DNA from: Shinisaurus crocodilurus | Taxonomy: Eukaryota > Chordata > Lepidosauria > Squamata > Shinisauridae | NCBI GenBank assembly: GCA_021292165.1 | Contig: CM037877.1 | Location: forward strand, 105,895,858-105,959,857 | Direction of reading: 5' to 3' | DNA: 64,000 nucleotides | Part shown: piece after piece, positions 1-9,980 of the stretch | Position numbering within the stretch: the first letter of the stretch is position 1 | Layout: each line of letters begins with the position of its first letter | Program-made: the position numbers and the translations under genes | The notes under the pieces: model-generated | What the model saw: only the letters and a program-made list of their open reading frames with translations | What the model was told of the DNA's origin: nothing | Databases searched by the model: none

Positions 1-1080
1 CCTGCCAGACCAATCTGATCTCATTTTTTGATTGAAATGTCCTCCCTTGTGGACTGTGGGCATGCTGTGGACATAATATATCTTGACTTCAGCAAAGCTT
101 CCGACTGCCTCATGATATCCTGATTATCAAGCTAGCTAAAAGTGGGCTAGATGGAACAGCTATCAGGTGGATCCACAGTTGGCTACAGAATTGGACTCAA
201 AGAGTGCTTATCAATGGTACCTTCTCAAACTGGGGAGTGGAAATGGGTGGGGTACCGCAGGGCTTATCAAATTTGCAGATGACACAAAGTTGGGTGGAAA
301 AGCTAATACTCTGGGAGACAGAAACAAATTTCAAAGTGATCTCGATAGGCTAGAGTGCTGGGCTGAAAACAACAGAATGAAATTTAATAGGGATAAATGC
401 CAAGTGCTGCACCTAGGAAAAAGAAACCAAATGCACAGTTACAGGATGGGGGATACTTGGCTCAACAATACTACAAGTGAGAAGGATCTTGGAATTGTTG
501 TAGATCACAAGCTGAATATGAGCCAGCAATGTGATGTGGGTGCAAAAAAGGCAAATGCTGTTTTGGGCTGCATTAATAGAAGTATAGCTTCCAAATCATG
601 TGAAATACTAGTTCCCCTCTACTCAGCACTGGTTAGGCCTCATCTTGAGTACCGTGTCCAGTTCTGGGCACCACACTTTAAGAAGGATGTAGGCAAACTG
701 GAAAGGGTTCAGAGGAGGGCAACAAGGATGATAAAGGGACTGGAAACAAGGCCCTATGAGGAGAGGCTGAAGCTACTGGGCATGTTTAGCCTTCAGAAGA
801 GAAACTGAGGGGAGATATGATAGTACTTTTCAAGTACTTGAAAGGTTGTCACACAGAGGAAGTCCAGGATCTCTTCTCGATCATCCCAGATTGCAGGACA
901 GGGAATATTGGGCTCAAGTTACAGGAAACCAGATTCCGCCTGGACATCAGGAAAAAATTCCTGACTGTTAGAGCAATACGACAATGGAACCAACTACCGG
1001 TACCTAGGGAGGTAGTGGGCTCTTCTACTCTGGAGGCATTCAAGGTGCAGCTGGACAGCCATCTGTCAGGGATGCTTTGA
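1..1080 (+). pseudogene. CR1 ORF2 fragment, reverse transcriptase (broken)
   Basis: This is a relic of the CR1 ORF2 polyprotein, which in an active element nicks target DNA and reverse transcribes the element RNA at the nick. Visible RT pieces are IIYLDFSKA (about 76-103), the catalytic FADDTKLGG (about 271-297), the region with EKDLGIVVDHKLN, and the C-terminal PYEERLKLLGMFSLQKR segment. Against the intact copy in this window it carries at least three lesions. A frame break lies near 110-120. A deletion of about 24 codons falls between GVPQ and GLIKFADD, near 258-262, and removes the block leading into the catalytic loop. A one-base loss near 803 shifts frame between QKR and the LRGDMI segment. 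The last frame (817-1080) runs to the normal CR1 C terminus, with a two-residue insertion (VP) before REVVGS. It cannot encode an active enzyme. Confidence 0.9.
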
Positions 1081-1162
1081 CCTGGATTCCTGCATTGAGC
1101 AGGGGGTTGGACTCGATGGCCTTGTTGGCCCCTTCCAACTCTACTTTTCTATGATTCTATGA
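1..1162 (+). mobile_element. CR1 LINE, 3' part (RT C-terminal half and 3' end)
   Basis: This is a 3' fragment of a CR1 non-LTR retrotransposon that continues left of the window. Its translation matches, almost residue for residue, the C-terminal half of the intact CR1 ORF2 at 58431-61301. It ends in the same 3' terminus, where the TTCTATGA motif is repeated (1147-1162). The shared 3' sequence includes TGCATTGAGCAGGGGGTTGG near 1092. No poly(A) is present, as expected for CR1. Downstream DNA from 1163 is unrelated to the element. Confidence 0.93.
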
Positions 1163-1982
1163 CTTTTAAGAGCAAAGCACTCAAAGCTCTGGACCGTGAT
1201 GGATGAATCTGTCAGTTTTGGTTTTCCCCACATTCCATTTTTTTTAAACATTTCAAGTTATTTTCATCCTGAATATGGAGAACCTTAGCAAATTTTTAAC
1301 AAAGCCAAACTGAAGCTAAATTCTCCCCATCCCTATCTGTGAGCAGCTCCACCCTGCCTTAATTCTGCCCAAATACTGCCCCTGGTTCCCTCTCCTGTGA
1401 CTGTATCCAACTCTACCAAAGGGGTAGGGGATTGAAGTAATAGGTGGTGGAGGGCTCTGCTGAACATGGGAGAGACACATTCTTTTTACTGCTCAGGAAC
1501 ATGGCTATTTTGATAACAATTAAAATAGTGGCAGGAATGAGACATATCAATCATGAGGATCATTTTTTGACTCTGCAAGAGATTATAGTCAGACAGCTCT
1601 GCTTTTCTCATTGGTTTGATCTTGGTTGATAGTCTAATGTGATAGCTGGGTCCTGATGTTCTAGGTTAATGGCTCCAAGCTCAGTTAATTGAGATAATGA
1701 GAAAGAACACAGTTACAACGATAATAGGCAAGGCATCGATTAGTTAATGCTGGACAGTAGTCTGGATGTATTCTCAGGAGTCTACGGCTAGTGAAGCAAC
1801 TCTTCATGCGGTAGGACTGCAATTTGCTGAAAATGAAATTTCAGGATGAATGTGGAGGTTCCACCTCTTGCCACAACGTCTGAGGAATTCCAAGGAAATT
1901 AAAAAGAATGTCCGTTTCAAAGAACCATCTAGGCCTCCTCAGTGGCTCAGTGCTTCAGTCAGCTCAGCAGCAGGAAATAAGG
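1163..1982. other. Intergenic stretch, nothing recognised
   Basis: I see no coding frame above background, no SINE head and no tandem array. It is AT-leaning unique-looking DNA. Confidence 0.5.
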
Positions 1983-2310
1983 AGGGATGTATGAGAATTT
2001 TGTTATGATCTGTTTATGATCAGAATTTGTCATGCTCACGACCCAGAAAGTGAACACGAATGGGAGCGCCCCCCCAGAGAAAGCTTGCATATTCCCAAGC
2101 TTTCAATCACACTTGCAAAATGCATTAGAAAAGTTTTAAAACTGCACATTTTCTGGCTTTGGTCAATGCGGGAAAAGTGTACATTTTAGTGCATGCTTTT
2201 AAAAGTGTGCATTTCCCCCTTAGAAGAAAAACAGAAAAACAGATCACAAACAGAAATGGGAGGTGGACCAAACTCTGAAGACACGCTCAGAATCTCGGGG
2301 ATCTCGAGCA
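1983..2310. repeat. Dispersed repeat family A, copy 1
   Basis: It contains the family hallmark: a GTCAATG core (about 2162) surrounded by alternating A/T runs and TGTGCATTT/TGTACATTTT motifs, then a stretch like AGAAAAACAGAAAAACAGAT (2224-2243). The same stretch occurs at 25290-25310. Related copies lie at 2590-3119, 24966-25395, 26290-26690, 37255-37500 and 46635-47064. It is probably a nonautonomous element; I cannot assign a superfamily. Confidence 0.45.
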
Positions 2311-2589
2311 TCTCCAGCACTGCCAGTGCAAATGTGTGGATGTCCTGATGTCCCCCTGACCTACACTTTAAGAGTTTGTCTCAGACTGTTTGGAGAAATG
2401 AAGCAAGCAGGTGGTATGGAGCTCTGATCTAGAACTCTGACTTGCTGGAAAGACACTAGGATCAAGAGCTCAGAATGTCAAAAAAGAAAAGAAAAAAAGA
2501 AGAAATGCCTAGATTATTACAAGCCCAACCCAACACAGCTGCAAGTGGAGAGACAATGCTCCTGTCTCAGTCCAAATGGATGTGATGGT

Positions 2590-3119
2590 AGAGATGTATG
2601 AGACATTGATTTCAGTTTGGTTTTAATCAGGATTTACCCAGTTTGCACCTTCTGAATCAATCTGCAGTTGAAGTCTACATTTCTGAGCTTGTCAATTGCA
2701 GACCTTGAAAAATGTGTTCTCCAGCACTGGTACATTTGTAAGATGTACATGGGGGAAAAAAAGCATACTTTTGAAAAATGTGCACAAATACACTTTAATC
2801 AATGGGAGAGGAATGCATACCTTTCAAAGATGCACACATTTTGAAAAATATGCACACAATTAAGCATGGATCTTCATGTGGAAATAAAAAACAAAAACAA
2901 AGCTCACAATCTGATACGGACTCGAATTGGAACAAGCTGCGAGATGGAATTAGGAGAACTTTGGCGAGCTCGAGTTTTGCTGATTTGCACATGAGTCTTC
3001 TTTCTTGAGGTAGTGAGTTCAGGTTGCCCAGGGGGCTGCCCTTTGAGATGGGTGGGGGAGTGGACCACAACTAGTTAGGACTAGAGAGGTTCTTGGGCGG
3101 GGATTCCCACACATCCCTA
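2590..3119. repeat. Dispersed repeat family A, copy 2
   Basis: It shares with the copy at 24966 the order: CAGTTTGCACCTTC-like start, AATGTGCACAAAT motifs, TTTAATCAATGGGAGAGGAA (2795-2814), then a GGAACAAGCT...GGAATTAG segment. It ends near 3119 in ACACATCCCTA, which resembles the inverse of the TAGGGATGT start seen at 24966 and 46635. Short open frames here are products of the repeat, not genes. Confidence 0.5.
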
Positions 3120-4182
3120 AAATTTGGAGGATCCCAACTCTACAGCCCGATGTTAAGCAACAAGCAAGAGAAAAATAAGAATTCATAACCATTTATAAAT
3201 ATATATTTAAATCAATAAAAAGAATGCTGTGTTTGGCTTTCCCCCTCTATTACTTTAAACAGCGAATAATGCCTCAGATCCTTAGAGCTAAATTTTCACT
3301 AGTTTTTTTATTATTATATTTTTAGTTTAGGGGTTAAAACCCCCAAGGCCATGACATTCTCCTCCCAGCTCTTGCTGGAACTTGCATTTCCGCTAAAACA
3401 TTCAGATAGATTAAAATTCTCCTCTGCAGGAAATGTGCTGCCAATAGTTATTAAGCAACAAAGAGGCAGATTTCTCCTTTGTGTTAGATTCACATCCAGG
3501 CCAATTTGGCTGCTGCAAATTCTAGGGAGAAATTTGTTCCACATAGGGAAAATCAACCTGTGGTTTTAATTTGCTCTGTAGTCTAGGCTCCTTGAGTCTT
3601 CCCTGCTAGTATAGGTGGGAGATTGTGGGGGAACCTACCTATTACAATGCAGGCACCTGTAAGAAAGCCCCCACAGCTTCTACTTTTGTGCAAAGTGCCT
3701 TCAGGAAGGAGCTATTTTCATTGGAGAAAGGACAGGAGCGAAGGGGGTGCTTAACCCTTACCCTGCCAATTAATTTCCCCCTGAAGCTTCCTCCAGCTGA
3801 ATTTGCCCCCATGGAATTCCAGACCCGACTTTTCAAGGTGAAAAGGAGGCAGGAACAGTGGCAGGAGTAAAACAAACAGTAAACAAATACAGCTGAAGGT
3901 GGAGTTCCAGAAGGAAAGTAATTGGCCAGGAAAAGGGTTAAGCATTTCCTTGCATTCCTTACTCAATGATGTTTGTTTCTGTGATGAGTGGCTGTAGCCT
4001 GGCTTCCATATGGATAATTTCTGCAGCATGCAAGAAACACAAAAGGAAAAGAAAAATCCAATTGTTTTTCTCGTCCAATAAGCAAGCAACTTCACAAATG
4101 ATTCCGGTTTGTGTTGTGTTTAGTAGTATCAGCACTAGCACTGTGCCAAAGTTTTCAGTCTATTTATTTTTGACCATTCGTT
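3120..4182. other. Intergenic stretch, nothing recognised
   Basis: Overlapping short frames on both strands in 3314-4250 have no recognisable domains and are not believed. No repeat family was identified. Confidence 0.45.
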
Positions 4183-4197
4183 GGGGGGGGGGGGGGG
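4183..4197. repeat. Poly(G) run, 15 bases
   Basis: An uninterrupted G15 tract on the plus strand. Confidence 0.95.
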
Positions 4198-4530
4198 AAA
4201 GCAAATGGAAATCACATCCAAAAATTGAGGGAAGGGGTGAGAATTTCTGAGAAAATTTTCAGTGTTCAGGGCTTCAGGGCGTGCCTTATCGTAACGAGGT
4301 GGCTGAAGTATATGTGTCCGCGCTTGTTCTTTTTCAACTTAAGTCCCATTCTCTGTGTTTTGCATCCTTCCTAGCTGCTTGTGCTTTCTGAAAAGCCCCC
4401 CAGAGGACTTAGCCAGGACGTCTTCCCTTGGGGCTTTCCAGTACTGCTGCCTACCAAGAGTCTAAAAGCTAAGTGAGGCATTTTAAAAATATATATTATT
4501 ATTAAAAGGACATAACCACCACCATCACCA

Positions 4531-4573
4531 CCTCCTCCTCCTCCTCCTCCTCCTCCTCCTCCTCCTCCTCCTC
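4531..4573. repeat. (CCT)n microsatellite
   Basis: About 14 perfect CCT units, preceded by degenerate CCA/TCA triplets from about 4514. Confidence 0.97.
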
Positions 4574-4587
4574 ACTTGGCTTTCAGG

Positions 4588-4693
4588 CACTCATTAGGCA
4601 GCAGTACTAGGAAGTCCCAAGGGAGGGAGACCTGGCTAGGAGAGCTTCAGCTACTGGGCAGTATAGAAATGTAATAAATAAATAAATAAATAA
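4588..4693 (+). mobile_element. L2-like LINE/SINE 3' end with AATA tail
   Basis: It ends in GCTTCAGCTACTGGGCAGTA followed by an (AATA)n tail at 4672-4693. The same 3' motif occurs inverted at 19231 and 47655, where it precedes a longer shared 3' UTR. It is a 5'-truncated retroposed 3' end. Confidence 0.65.
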
Positions 4694-4895
4694 GCAAGCA
4701 AGCCCTCTGGCTTTTTGGAAAGCACAAGCAGCTGGAGAGGCTACAAGGACAGAAAAGAATAAAAATGGTAAAAGTAAGAGTACACACACTCACACACCTT
4801 GGCCACCTTATTACAGTAAGGTAAGCCCTTAAGCACTGCACACTAAGAAATTTCTCCAAAATTCCCACTATATCTGGAAAGGAAGCAGAAAAACA

Positions 4896-4896
<1 letters not shown>

Positions 4897-4926
<30 letters not shown>

Positions 4927-4957
4927 CTTCTTCTTCTTCTTCTTCTTCTTCTTCTTC
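4897..4957. repeat. (CTT)n microsatellite
   Basis: About 20 perfect CTT units. The minus-strand frame through it reads as a lysine run and is not a gene. Confidence 0.97.
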
Positions 4958-5204
4958 GAAGTAAAGTGTTTGCGAAAGTCCAGGAGGGGATTTAGCATAG
5001 CACTAATCAGCGCACTGTTGCATTTATATGTTCTGTCCTTGATGAAGAACTTGTCTTGAAACAGATAAAATTCTGTTGTTGACAATAAACTGTTCCCAGT
5101 ACCTGTGACACAATGGTTTAAGGTTACATGCACGAGCAGACTCAAGTCTCAAGCCTGTGTTGTTCTTCTCCTTCCTTCCATTATGTGCTGCAACCTCTTA
5201 ACTT

Positions 5205-5420
5205 ACCTTTGAGTTATTGAACAACCACAGTTTACCATTTCATCAGAACCTGGCAAACTAGGGTTTATTCAAACCCTAGTTTGCTCACAATTTAAGATTG
5301 CAAACTATCTGCAAACCTGATTTATGGGCAAACTATGGTTTGTGTACATCATAGTTTTCAAGATTCAGACAAAACATCAAACTATGGTTTTCTGAAAACT
5401 CAGAAGTGAGTTCAATCATA
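5205..5420. repeat. Degenerate inverted-repeat element
   Basis: It contains several inverted or direct copies of an AAACTATGGTTT/AAACTAGGGTTT motif (about 5255-5285, 5325-5345, 5378-5395). It resembles the CCATGG-rich foldbacks at 9598-9801 and 22329-22789. It is probably an old MITE; its ends are not resolved. Confidence 0.4.
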
Positions 5421-5818
5421 GCAGCTGGGTGGGCAATAAGGTAGTGTGTGAATCTGAGGCTCATGCACGTAGTGTGTTACATCTGAACTACATCAATGGG
5501 GCTGCCCGGTTCTTAGCACCATATGTCATGGTTGGCACCAAATGTTGGTGGAGTCAGGAAATTATCAGGGCCTAGTGACCAACAGCCAATGTGTTAGTCT
5601 TGGTGTTCACTTGACATTGAGTTAAAACAGGTTGGAGGCAATGTGCACCAACTCTTTCCTGGCTGGAACCTTTGTAAAGTGAAAGAATGGCCCAGAGTCT
5701 CCTGTGATGGTACAGGAGACTCTGGGGTATTTTCAACTCTCATGCTTCACTGCCCTCCACTTCTGACAGGCCAGGATTATATCTCTTTCCCTTGTACAAT
5801 TAAGGGGACACCCTAGGC

Positions 5819-6061
5819 CAGGGGAAAGCAACCTTTTTGGGATCATGGGCACATTTTGCAATTTGAGAATCTGTCCTGAGTACCACTGCAAAATGGGCAC
5901 ACTGCATGTGAAAGCACTGACCTGCAGCCACCTACCATCTTCATTTCCTAAGAATGCCTCTGAGTTCTATGTGTGGCCCAGAGGCATTCATGGGAAAAGA
6001 AGACTGGAGCAGCTAGAGGCCCTCACTTTGTTTTGAAGCGATCCCAGCTGCCAGTAAGAAA

Positions 6062-6093
<32 letters not shown>

Positions 6094-6182
6094 AGTGGGA
6101 GGAGTAGAATATCTCAGATGGTGCCAAGAAAGGGGTCCAAGGGTGCACTGCTGGCCTGAGGGTGCCACATTGCCTACCCTTG
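5819..6182. mobile_element. Nonautonomous hAT-like element
   Basis: It starts CAGGGGAAAGCAACCT and ends AGGCAATG-type sequence as ...TTGCCTACCCTTG, giving imperfect terminal inverted repeats beginning CAGGGG/CAAGGG. It is flanked by the 8-bp pair CCCTAGGC (5811-5818) and CCTTAGGC (6183-6190), 7 of 8 identical. CAG-type termini plus 8-bp duplications are typical of hAT elements. An internal (CAT)n array lies at 6062-6093. It codes for no transposase. Confidence 0.75.
6062..6093. repeat. (CAT)n microsatellite
   Basis: About ten perfect CAT units inside the hAT-like element at 5819-6182. Confidence 0.95.
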
Positions 6183-6419
6183 CCTTAGGCTAATTTGCAT
6201 ATGGCTCCATGAAAAGCTGGAGAAAGCCATATGAGTTTCCTTCGTCATTTTTGCTTCTCCTTTCATAATCTCCTAATGAAAATGCTGAGAATACCTACTC
6301 CTTTTACATTTTTTAAAAAAGTGTCCTTCTGTTCTATGGAAGGAAATATAAATTGGTGGGGAAGGTGAGGTTCAGTGTGATATAAGCACTTTAGGAAAGA
6401 GAACATCTTCAAATATATT

Positions 6420-6540
6420 ATCTACAGTTGGACAATACCTTTATTAGGACCAACCACAATTCTACAAAATTCAAGCTTTTGAGTTCTCCAGAACTCTTAT
6501 CAGGCTAGGTGGTATAAACAAGCATGGTATATATATCCTG
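6420..6540 (-). mobile_element. Possible Penelope-like fragment with degenerate hammerhead core
   Basis: Read on the minus strand, 6504-6477 gives CCTGATAA, then a six-base-pair stem GAGTTC/GAACTC with a TGGA loop, then AAAAG. This has the spacing of a hammerhead core (CUGANGA, stem II, GAAA), with both catalytic-core G positions replaced by A. It continues into a GTTGGTCCTAATAAAGGTAT segment. Hammerhead motifs are known in terminal repeats of Penelope-like elements. The family assignment here is from memory of such sequences and is tentative. Confidence 0.4.
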
Positions 6541-6660
6541 CTTGACAATGGGGAACTACAAATGCTTCTTAGTTTAAATGTTTGATAAGGGTATAGCATC
6601 CACAGGTGTGATGGAATAGGATCACATCAGGATCAAGACATCATTGCACACATGACATGA

Positions 6661-6735
6661 ATAATAAAAATTATTATTTTTAATAATTTATAATAATTTA
6701 TAATAATAATAATAATAAAATATTATTATTATTAT
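6661..6735. repeat. AT-rich (AAT/ATT)n low-complexity tract
   Basis: Mixed AAT and ATT triplets. Confidence 0.85.
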
Positions 6736-6737
6736 GT

Positions 6738-6849
6738 TTTAGGATGTTTTAAGATGTTTAATAGTATATATTGTGTTGTCTTAGTTTAGGTATTTTATAT
6801 TTTCTGTTGTTCCCCGCCTCGATCTAGATGGAGAGGCGGGTAATAAATA

Positions 6850-6855
<6 letters not shown>
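6738..6855 (+). mobile_element. LINE/SINE 3' end with terminal hairpin and AATA tail (L2-like)
   Basis: Near its end is the perfect stem CCGCCTC...GAGGCGG (about 6815-6839) around a GATCTAGATG loop, followed directly by TAATAAATAAATAA. A 3' stem-loop with a short tandem tail is typical of L2-type LINEs and the SINEs that borrow their tails. The 5' part is missing. Confidence 0.6.
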
Positions 6856-6882
<27 letters not shown>

Positions 6883-6900
6883 TATTATTATTATTATTAT
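6841..6900. repeat. (AAT)n-(ATT)n self-complementary microsatellite
   Basis: About twelve AAT units run straight into about seven ATT units, so the tract can fold on itself. It grew out of the tail of the element at 6738. Confidence 0.95.
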
Positions 6901-7733
6901 AACCAGTCAAAGCACCAAGCAAGACACTTAATAATAGCCCAGAATGGGGTATGTAGTACTTCCTGACCTCTACCAAAGCTTCCAGGTCAGGCTTTCTCCC
7001 CAGGCTGAGATACAAGGGCATGTTGCCAATGCTCCCTGTAAGCGGGTCTTGTGGCAAAGGCACATCAAAACCTCCCTGGTCCACTGACACTATCAGAGAC
7101 ACAGAAACTACTAGGAATAAGTTTTAACTCAAAAGTTTATTAAGAAAGTCTGTCCTAGTTACGACACTGGAAGTCTCCAAAACAGAACATAAAACAATTG
7201 GGGAATAGCTCATTCACCAGGGACATTCTCTCCCCCTTCACTTATGGCATGGAGTGGCACTGGGCAGGTAAATATTTCTTCCCCAGTTCATCTTTGGCCA
7301 GTGCAGGAGGAAAAATAATGGGGACGCTGCTAAGTCCTTCTCGGATGCTTTTCCTTGGTATTTTTCCTTAAGGAAACACTGACTCTTCCAGCCATCAGCA
7401 GTTAAGACTGTTGAAGCCTTTCTGGAGCTTGTTCGTAAAGGGGCAATGTAGGTATAGGGGTAGGTCTCTTCTCTCCCCAATAAGTTGAATGGCTCCCGAC
7501 AGGCGTATAGAGGAGTGGAGCCTGGTGTTTCCCTCGTAAAAAGCCATTCTCCCCTCCTGCCTTGCATTTCTCTCTCCTTTTGTTTTGGTCTCAGTTCATC
7601 TCCCCATCTCTTTTCTTTCCCCTCCTCTCCTGTCTCACCCTTTTTTTTAATCCAGTGCATCCCTGCTTTTCCTCCTATCCTTGCCTCCTCCCTCTACCAG
7701 GTGAGCCCAATTACATCCCTCAAGCCGAGCTTT
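6901..7733. other. Intergenic stretch, nothing recognised
   Basis: A 140-codon minus-strand frame at 7238-7660 is rich in charged residues and low-complexity sequence. It has no recognisable domain, so I do not call it a gene. The complementary strand at 7560-7690 is pyrimidine-rich. Confidence 0.4.
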
Positions 7734-7866
7734 TCATAGATTCATAGATCATAGAGTTGGAAGGGGCCTACAAGGCCATCGAGTCCAACCCGCTGCTCAA
7801 TGCAGGAAACTAGAGGAGGGGTCTCCCATCAAAGTAAGAACCAGGCCTGACCCTGCTTAGCTTTCC
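7734..7866 (-). mobile_element. 5S rRNA-headed SINE with CR1 3' tail, copy 1
   Basis: Read on the minus strand, a 5S rRNA-derived head (AAGCTAAGCAGGGTCAGGCC at 7863-7844, then a TTGATGGGAGACCCC segment) joins a tail that matches the last ~75 bases of the CR1 in this window (TGCATTGAGCAGCGGGTTGG, then GATGGCCTTGTAGG). The junction TCCTCTAGTTTCC is the same as in the copies at 43703 and 53129. The head keeps the box A and box C regions of the 5S internal promoter. It is 5'-truncated and abuts a tRNA-derived SINE at 7871. Confidence 0.85.
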
Positions 7867-7870
7867 TCAG

Positions 7871-8066
7871 GGGAGTGGCCATGGCTCAGTGGTAAGGCTC
7901 ATGCTTTGCATGCAAAAGGTTACTGGTGGAATCCTTGGCTTCTCCAGGTAGGGCTGGGAAAAAAACCTCCTGTCTCAAACCTTGGTGAGTCACTGCCAAT
8001 CAATGTATATAATACTGAGACAGATGGGCCAATGATCTGACCCCTTATAAAGCAGGTTCCTATGTT
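7871..8066 (+). mobile_element. tRNA-derived SINE (type 2), near full length
   Basis: The head has an A box in GCCATGGCTCAGTGGTAAGG and a decayed B box (GGTTACTGGTGGAATCC). The body contains CTCCAGGTAGGGCTGGGAAA and the 3' part ends ATAAAGCAGGTTCCTATGTT. Other copies are at 9806 (-), 20809 (-), 28630 (+), 41870 (+) and 53862 (-). It is not a functional tRNA: no acceptor stem closes and it continues into the SINE body. Confidence 0.82.
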
Positions 8067-8615
8067 TCCCCCTACTGGCCCCATTTTTAAAGGAGCTGGG
8101 TCTGACGCTGCGATGCTTTCAGCAGATTGCAAGTTATTAATACATTACCAAAGATAATAGAGATAATTGATTTTATAGATTGGAAAGGAGTGGACGACGA
8201 AGGGGGAAATGGCAAAATTACGGCGAACTGGTCAATTGGCATGCATGGGTTAACCTAAATGTAACTACAGCAAATAAAAGAGCAGGGAAGGTAAATGAAA
8301 TTTAAAGTGAATCAGTGGCGGAAACAGTAAGAAGCTGGAGCAAAAAGCTATCATTAGAGCACATGCTGGGGACATCTCCTTCAAATAGCCAAATGCAGAC
8401 TGAAGTCAGCAGGCAGCAGCTGAATTCCTGCTGAAGGGAGATGAGAGCTCAGAAATACAGATTAGATGCAACAGCCGGGCCAGAAGCAATAGCTGTACAT
8501 TGCTGATGGGCATGCTTTAGCTTGAGTTCATGCTGGTGAACACAAGGGATAGGCTGGATTGCAATGAAAACCTGGAGGGATAAGGTGCCCAGACTCTACA
8601 GAGCTGTCTGCACAA

Positions 8616-8652
<37 letters not shown>

Positions 8653-9597
8653 CCTGAACTGGGAATTGAAAATCAATGTTCAAAACCTGCTGCTTCCTAT
8701 CTGGAGTCTATATTCTGCCTCCTCAGGGTCCTAGATTTAGTACAGTTCAATATTTCTGCCCGGGCCAGATCTTCCGTGAGGTAGATTGAGGCAGTTGCTT
8801 CAGGTGGCAGATTTTGGAAGGGTGGTAAATTGTTAGTAGATCAGTTTCTTGTTGTTTTCCATAGGCAGGCTAGCAGTCTTTGGATTTCCCATCTCAGATA
8901 TCAAAATGTCTTGGGCTGCCCCTGGTTTCAACCAACTTCTAACCTAGGTTCACCTCACATGTCGCATCGTTTTATGGTTTCTCCCAGCTTGCCCAAGGTC
9001 AGTAGGTCCTCAAGAACCTTAGCGTCAGTGTAGAATAGTATACCGCACAAGTAACCCGAGGGTTCATGAGGGATACTTTCTTTCTCAGCCAATGCATGAC
9101 ACATGGACTTGCTGTTGAATCTGTGATACCATAGAAAACCCACTGAAGGGAAACATGTCATGGAGGGGGCCATGGTAATCATTAGATTTAAGAACCAGGA
9201 CCCTCTATCCACCTTGCTCAGCCATTTCTACCTATCTACTTTGGCCTCTTCTACCTATCTACTTTGTCCAGCTCATTCTTGTTTCTTTTCTTTTCTTAAT
9301 TTCAGGTTTCTATTGTTTTAATACAGAGGAATAACACCAATCAGGACCGCAACCCACCCACACCTCCCTACAATTACCCTTCCCCCATCTTCAGTGGTAG
9401 CCCTACCTGTTTATCAACAACTAGCATCGACTCTACAACCATACATACAGACTTACAAAACAAACAAATACATCAAATATACAAGCAACAAAAGACAAAA
9501 GGGGAAGGGGGAAAGTTGAAAGGGAAGTGAGGCAAGCTGACTTCTGAGTAATAGCTTTTATATTCCTTCCGTGATCTAGGTTAACTGTCATACAGTG
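8067..9597. other. Intergenic stretch with one microsatellite
   Basis: Apart from the (AAAG)n array at 8614-8650, no repeat family or coding frame could be supported. Confidence 0.5.
8614..8650. repeat. (AAAG)n microsatellite
   Basis: About nine perfect AAAG units. Confidence 0.96.
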
Positions 9598-9801
9598 ACT
9601 GGATTCACACAACATGATAAGCCATGGTGGTTTATGAGCCATGTTTGTTTCACAGTGGCTTGTCATGTTGTCTGAACTCAGCCAGAGTGGCTTGTGCATG
9701 GTTAACAAACCATGCTGCTGGCTTAAGACAACATGACAAGCCACTCTGAAACAAACATGGTTTATAAGTCAACATGGCTTATCGTGTTGTGTGAACCCAG
9801 T
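9598..9801. mobile_element. Palindromic MITE, CATGG-rich
   Basis: The left end ACTGGATTCACACAACATGA is repeated inverted at the right end (ACTGGGTTCACACAACACGA on the minus strand). The inversion continues inward through CCATG, TGTTTGTTTCA and GTGGCTTGTCATGTTGTCT. Thus nearly the whole 204 bp is two arms of one hairpin. A short CAGTG duplication flanks it (9593-9597 and 9802-9806). It encodes nothing. The termini resemble those of 22329-22789. Confidence 0.75.
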
Positions 9802-9805
9802 CAGT

Positions 9806-9980
9806 GAGGAAGCTGCCTTACCCTAAGTCAGACCATCTAACCAAGTACTGTTGATACTGATGGCCAGTGGTTCTCCACAGTTCCAGGCAGGAGTTTTTCC
9901 AAACCTACCTGAAGACAGGTAGGGTTGAACATGGGCCTTCTCCATGCTAAGCATGTGCTCTACCATTAAGCTGCAGCCCC
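9806..9980 (-). mobile_element. tRNA-derived SINE (type 2)
   Basis: This is the reverse complement of the 7871 family: it begins GGAAGCTGCCTTA and ends with an inverted A box near 9960-9975. It directly adjoins the MITE at 9598. Confidence 0.75.

Noticed and set aside
4843..5145. Minus-strand frame with a long lysine run
   Set aside because: It is the translation of the (CTT)n microsatellite.
7238..7660. 140-codon minus-strand frame
   Set aside because: Low-complexity charged N terminus over a pyrimidine-rich tract, no domain, no splice or promoter support.
7871..7935. A tRNA gene
   Set aside because: A and B boxes are visible, but there is no closing acceptor stem and the sequence continues as a known-type SINE body.
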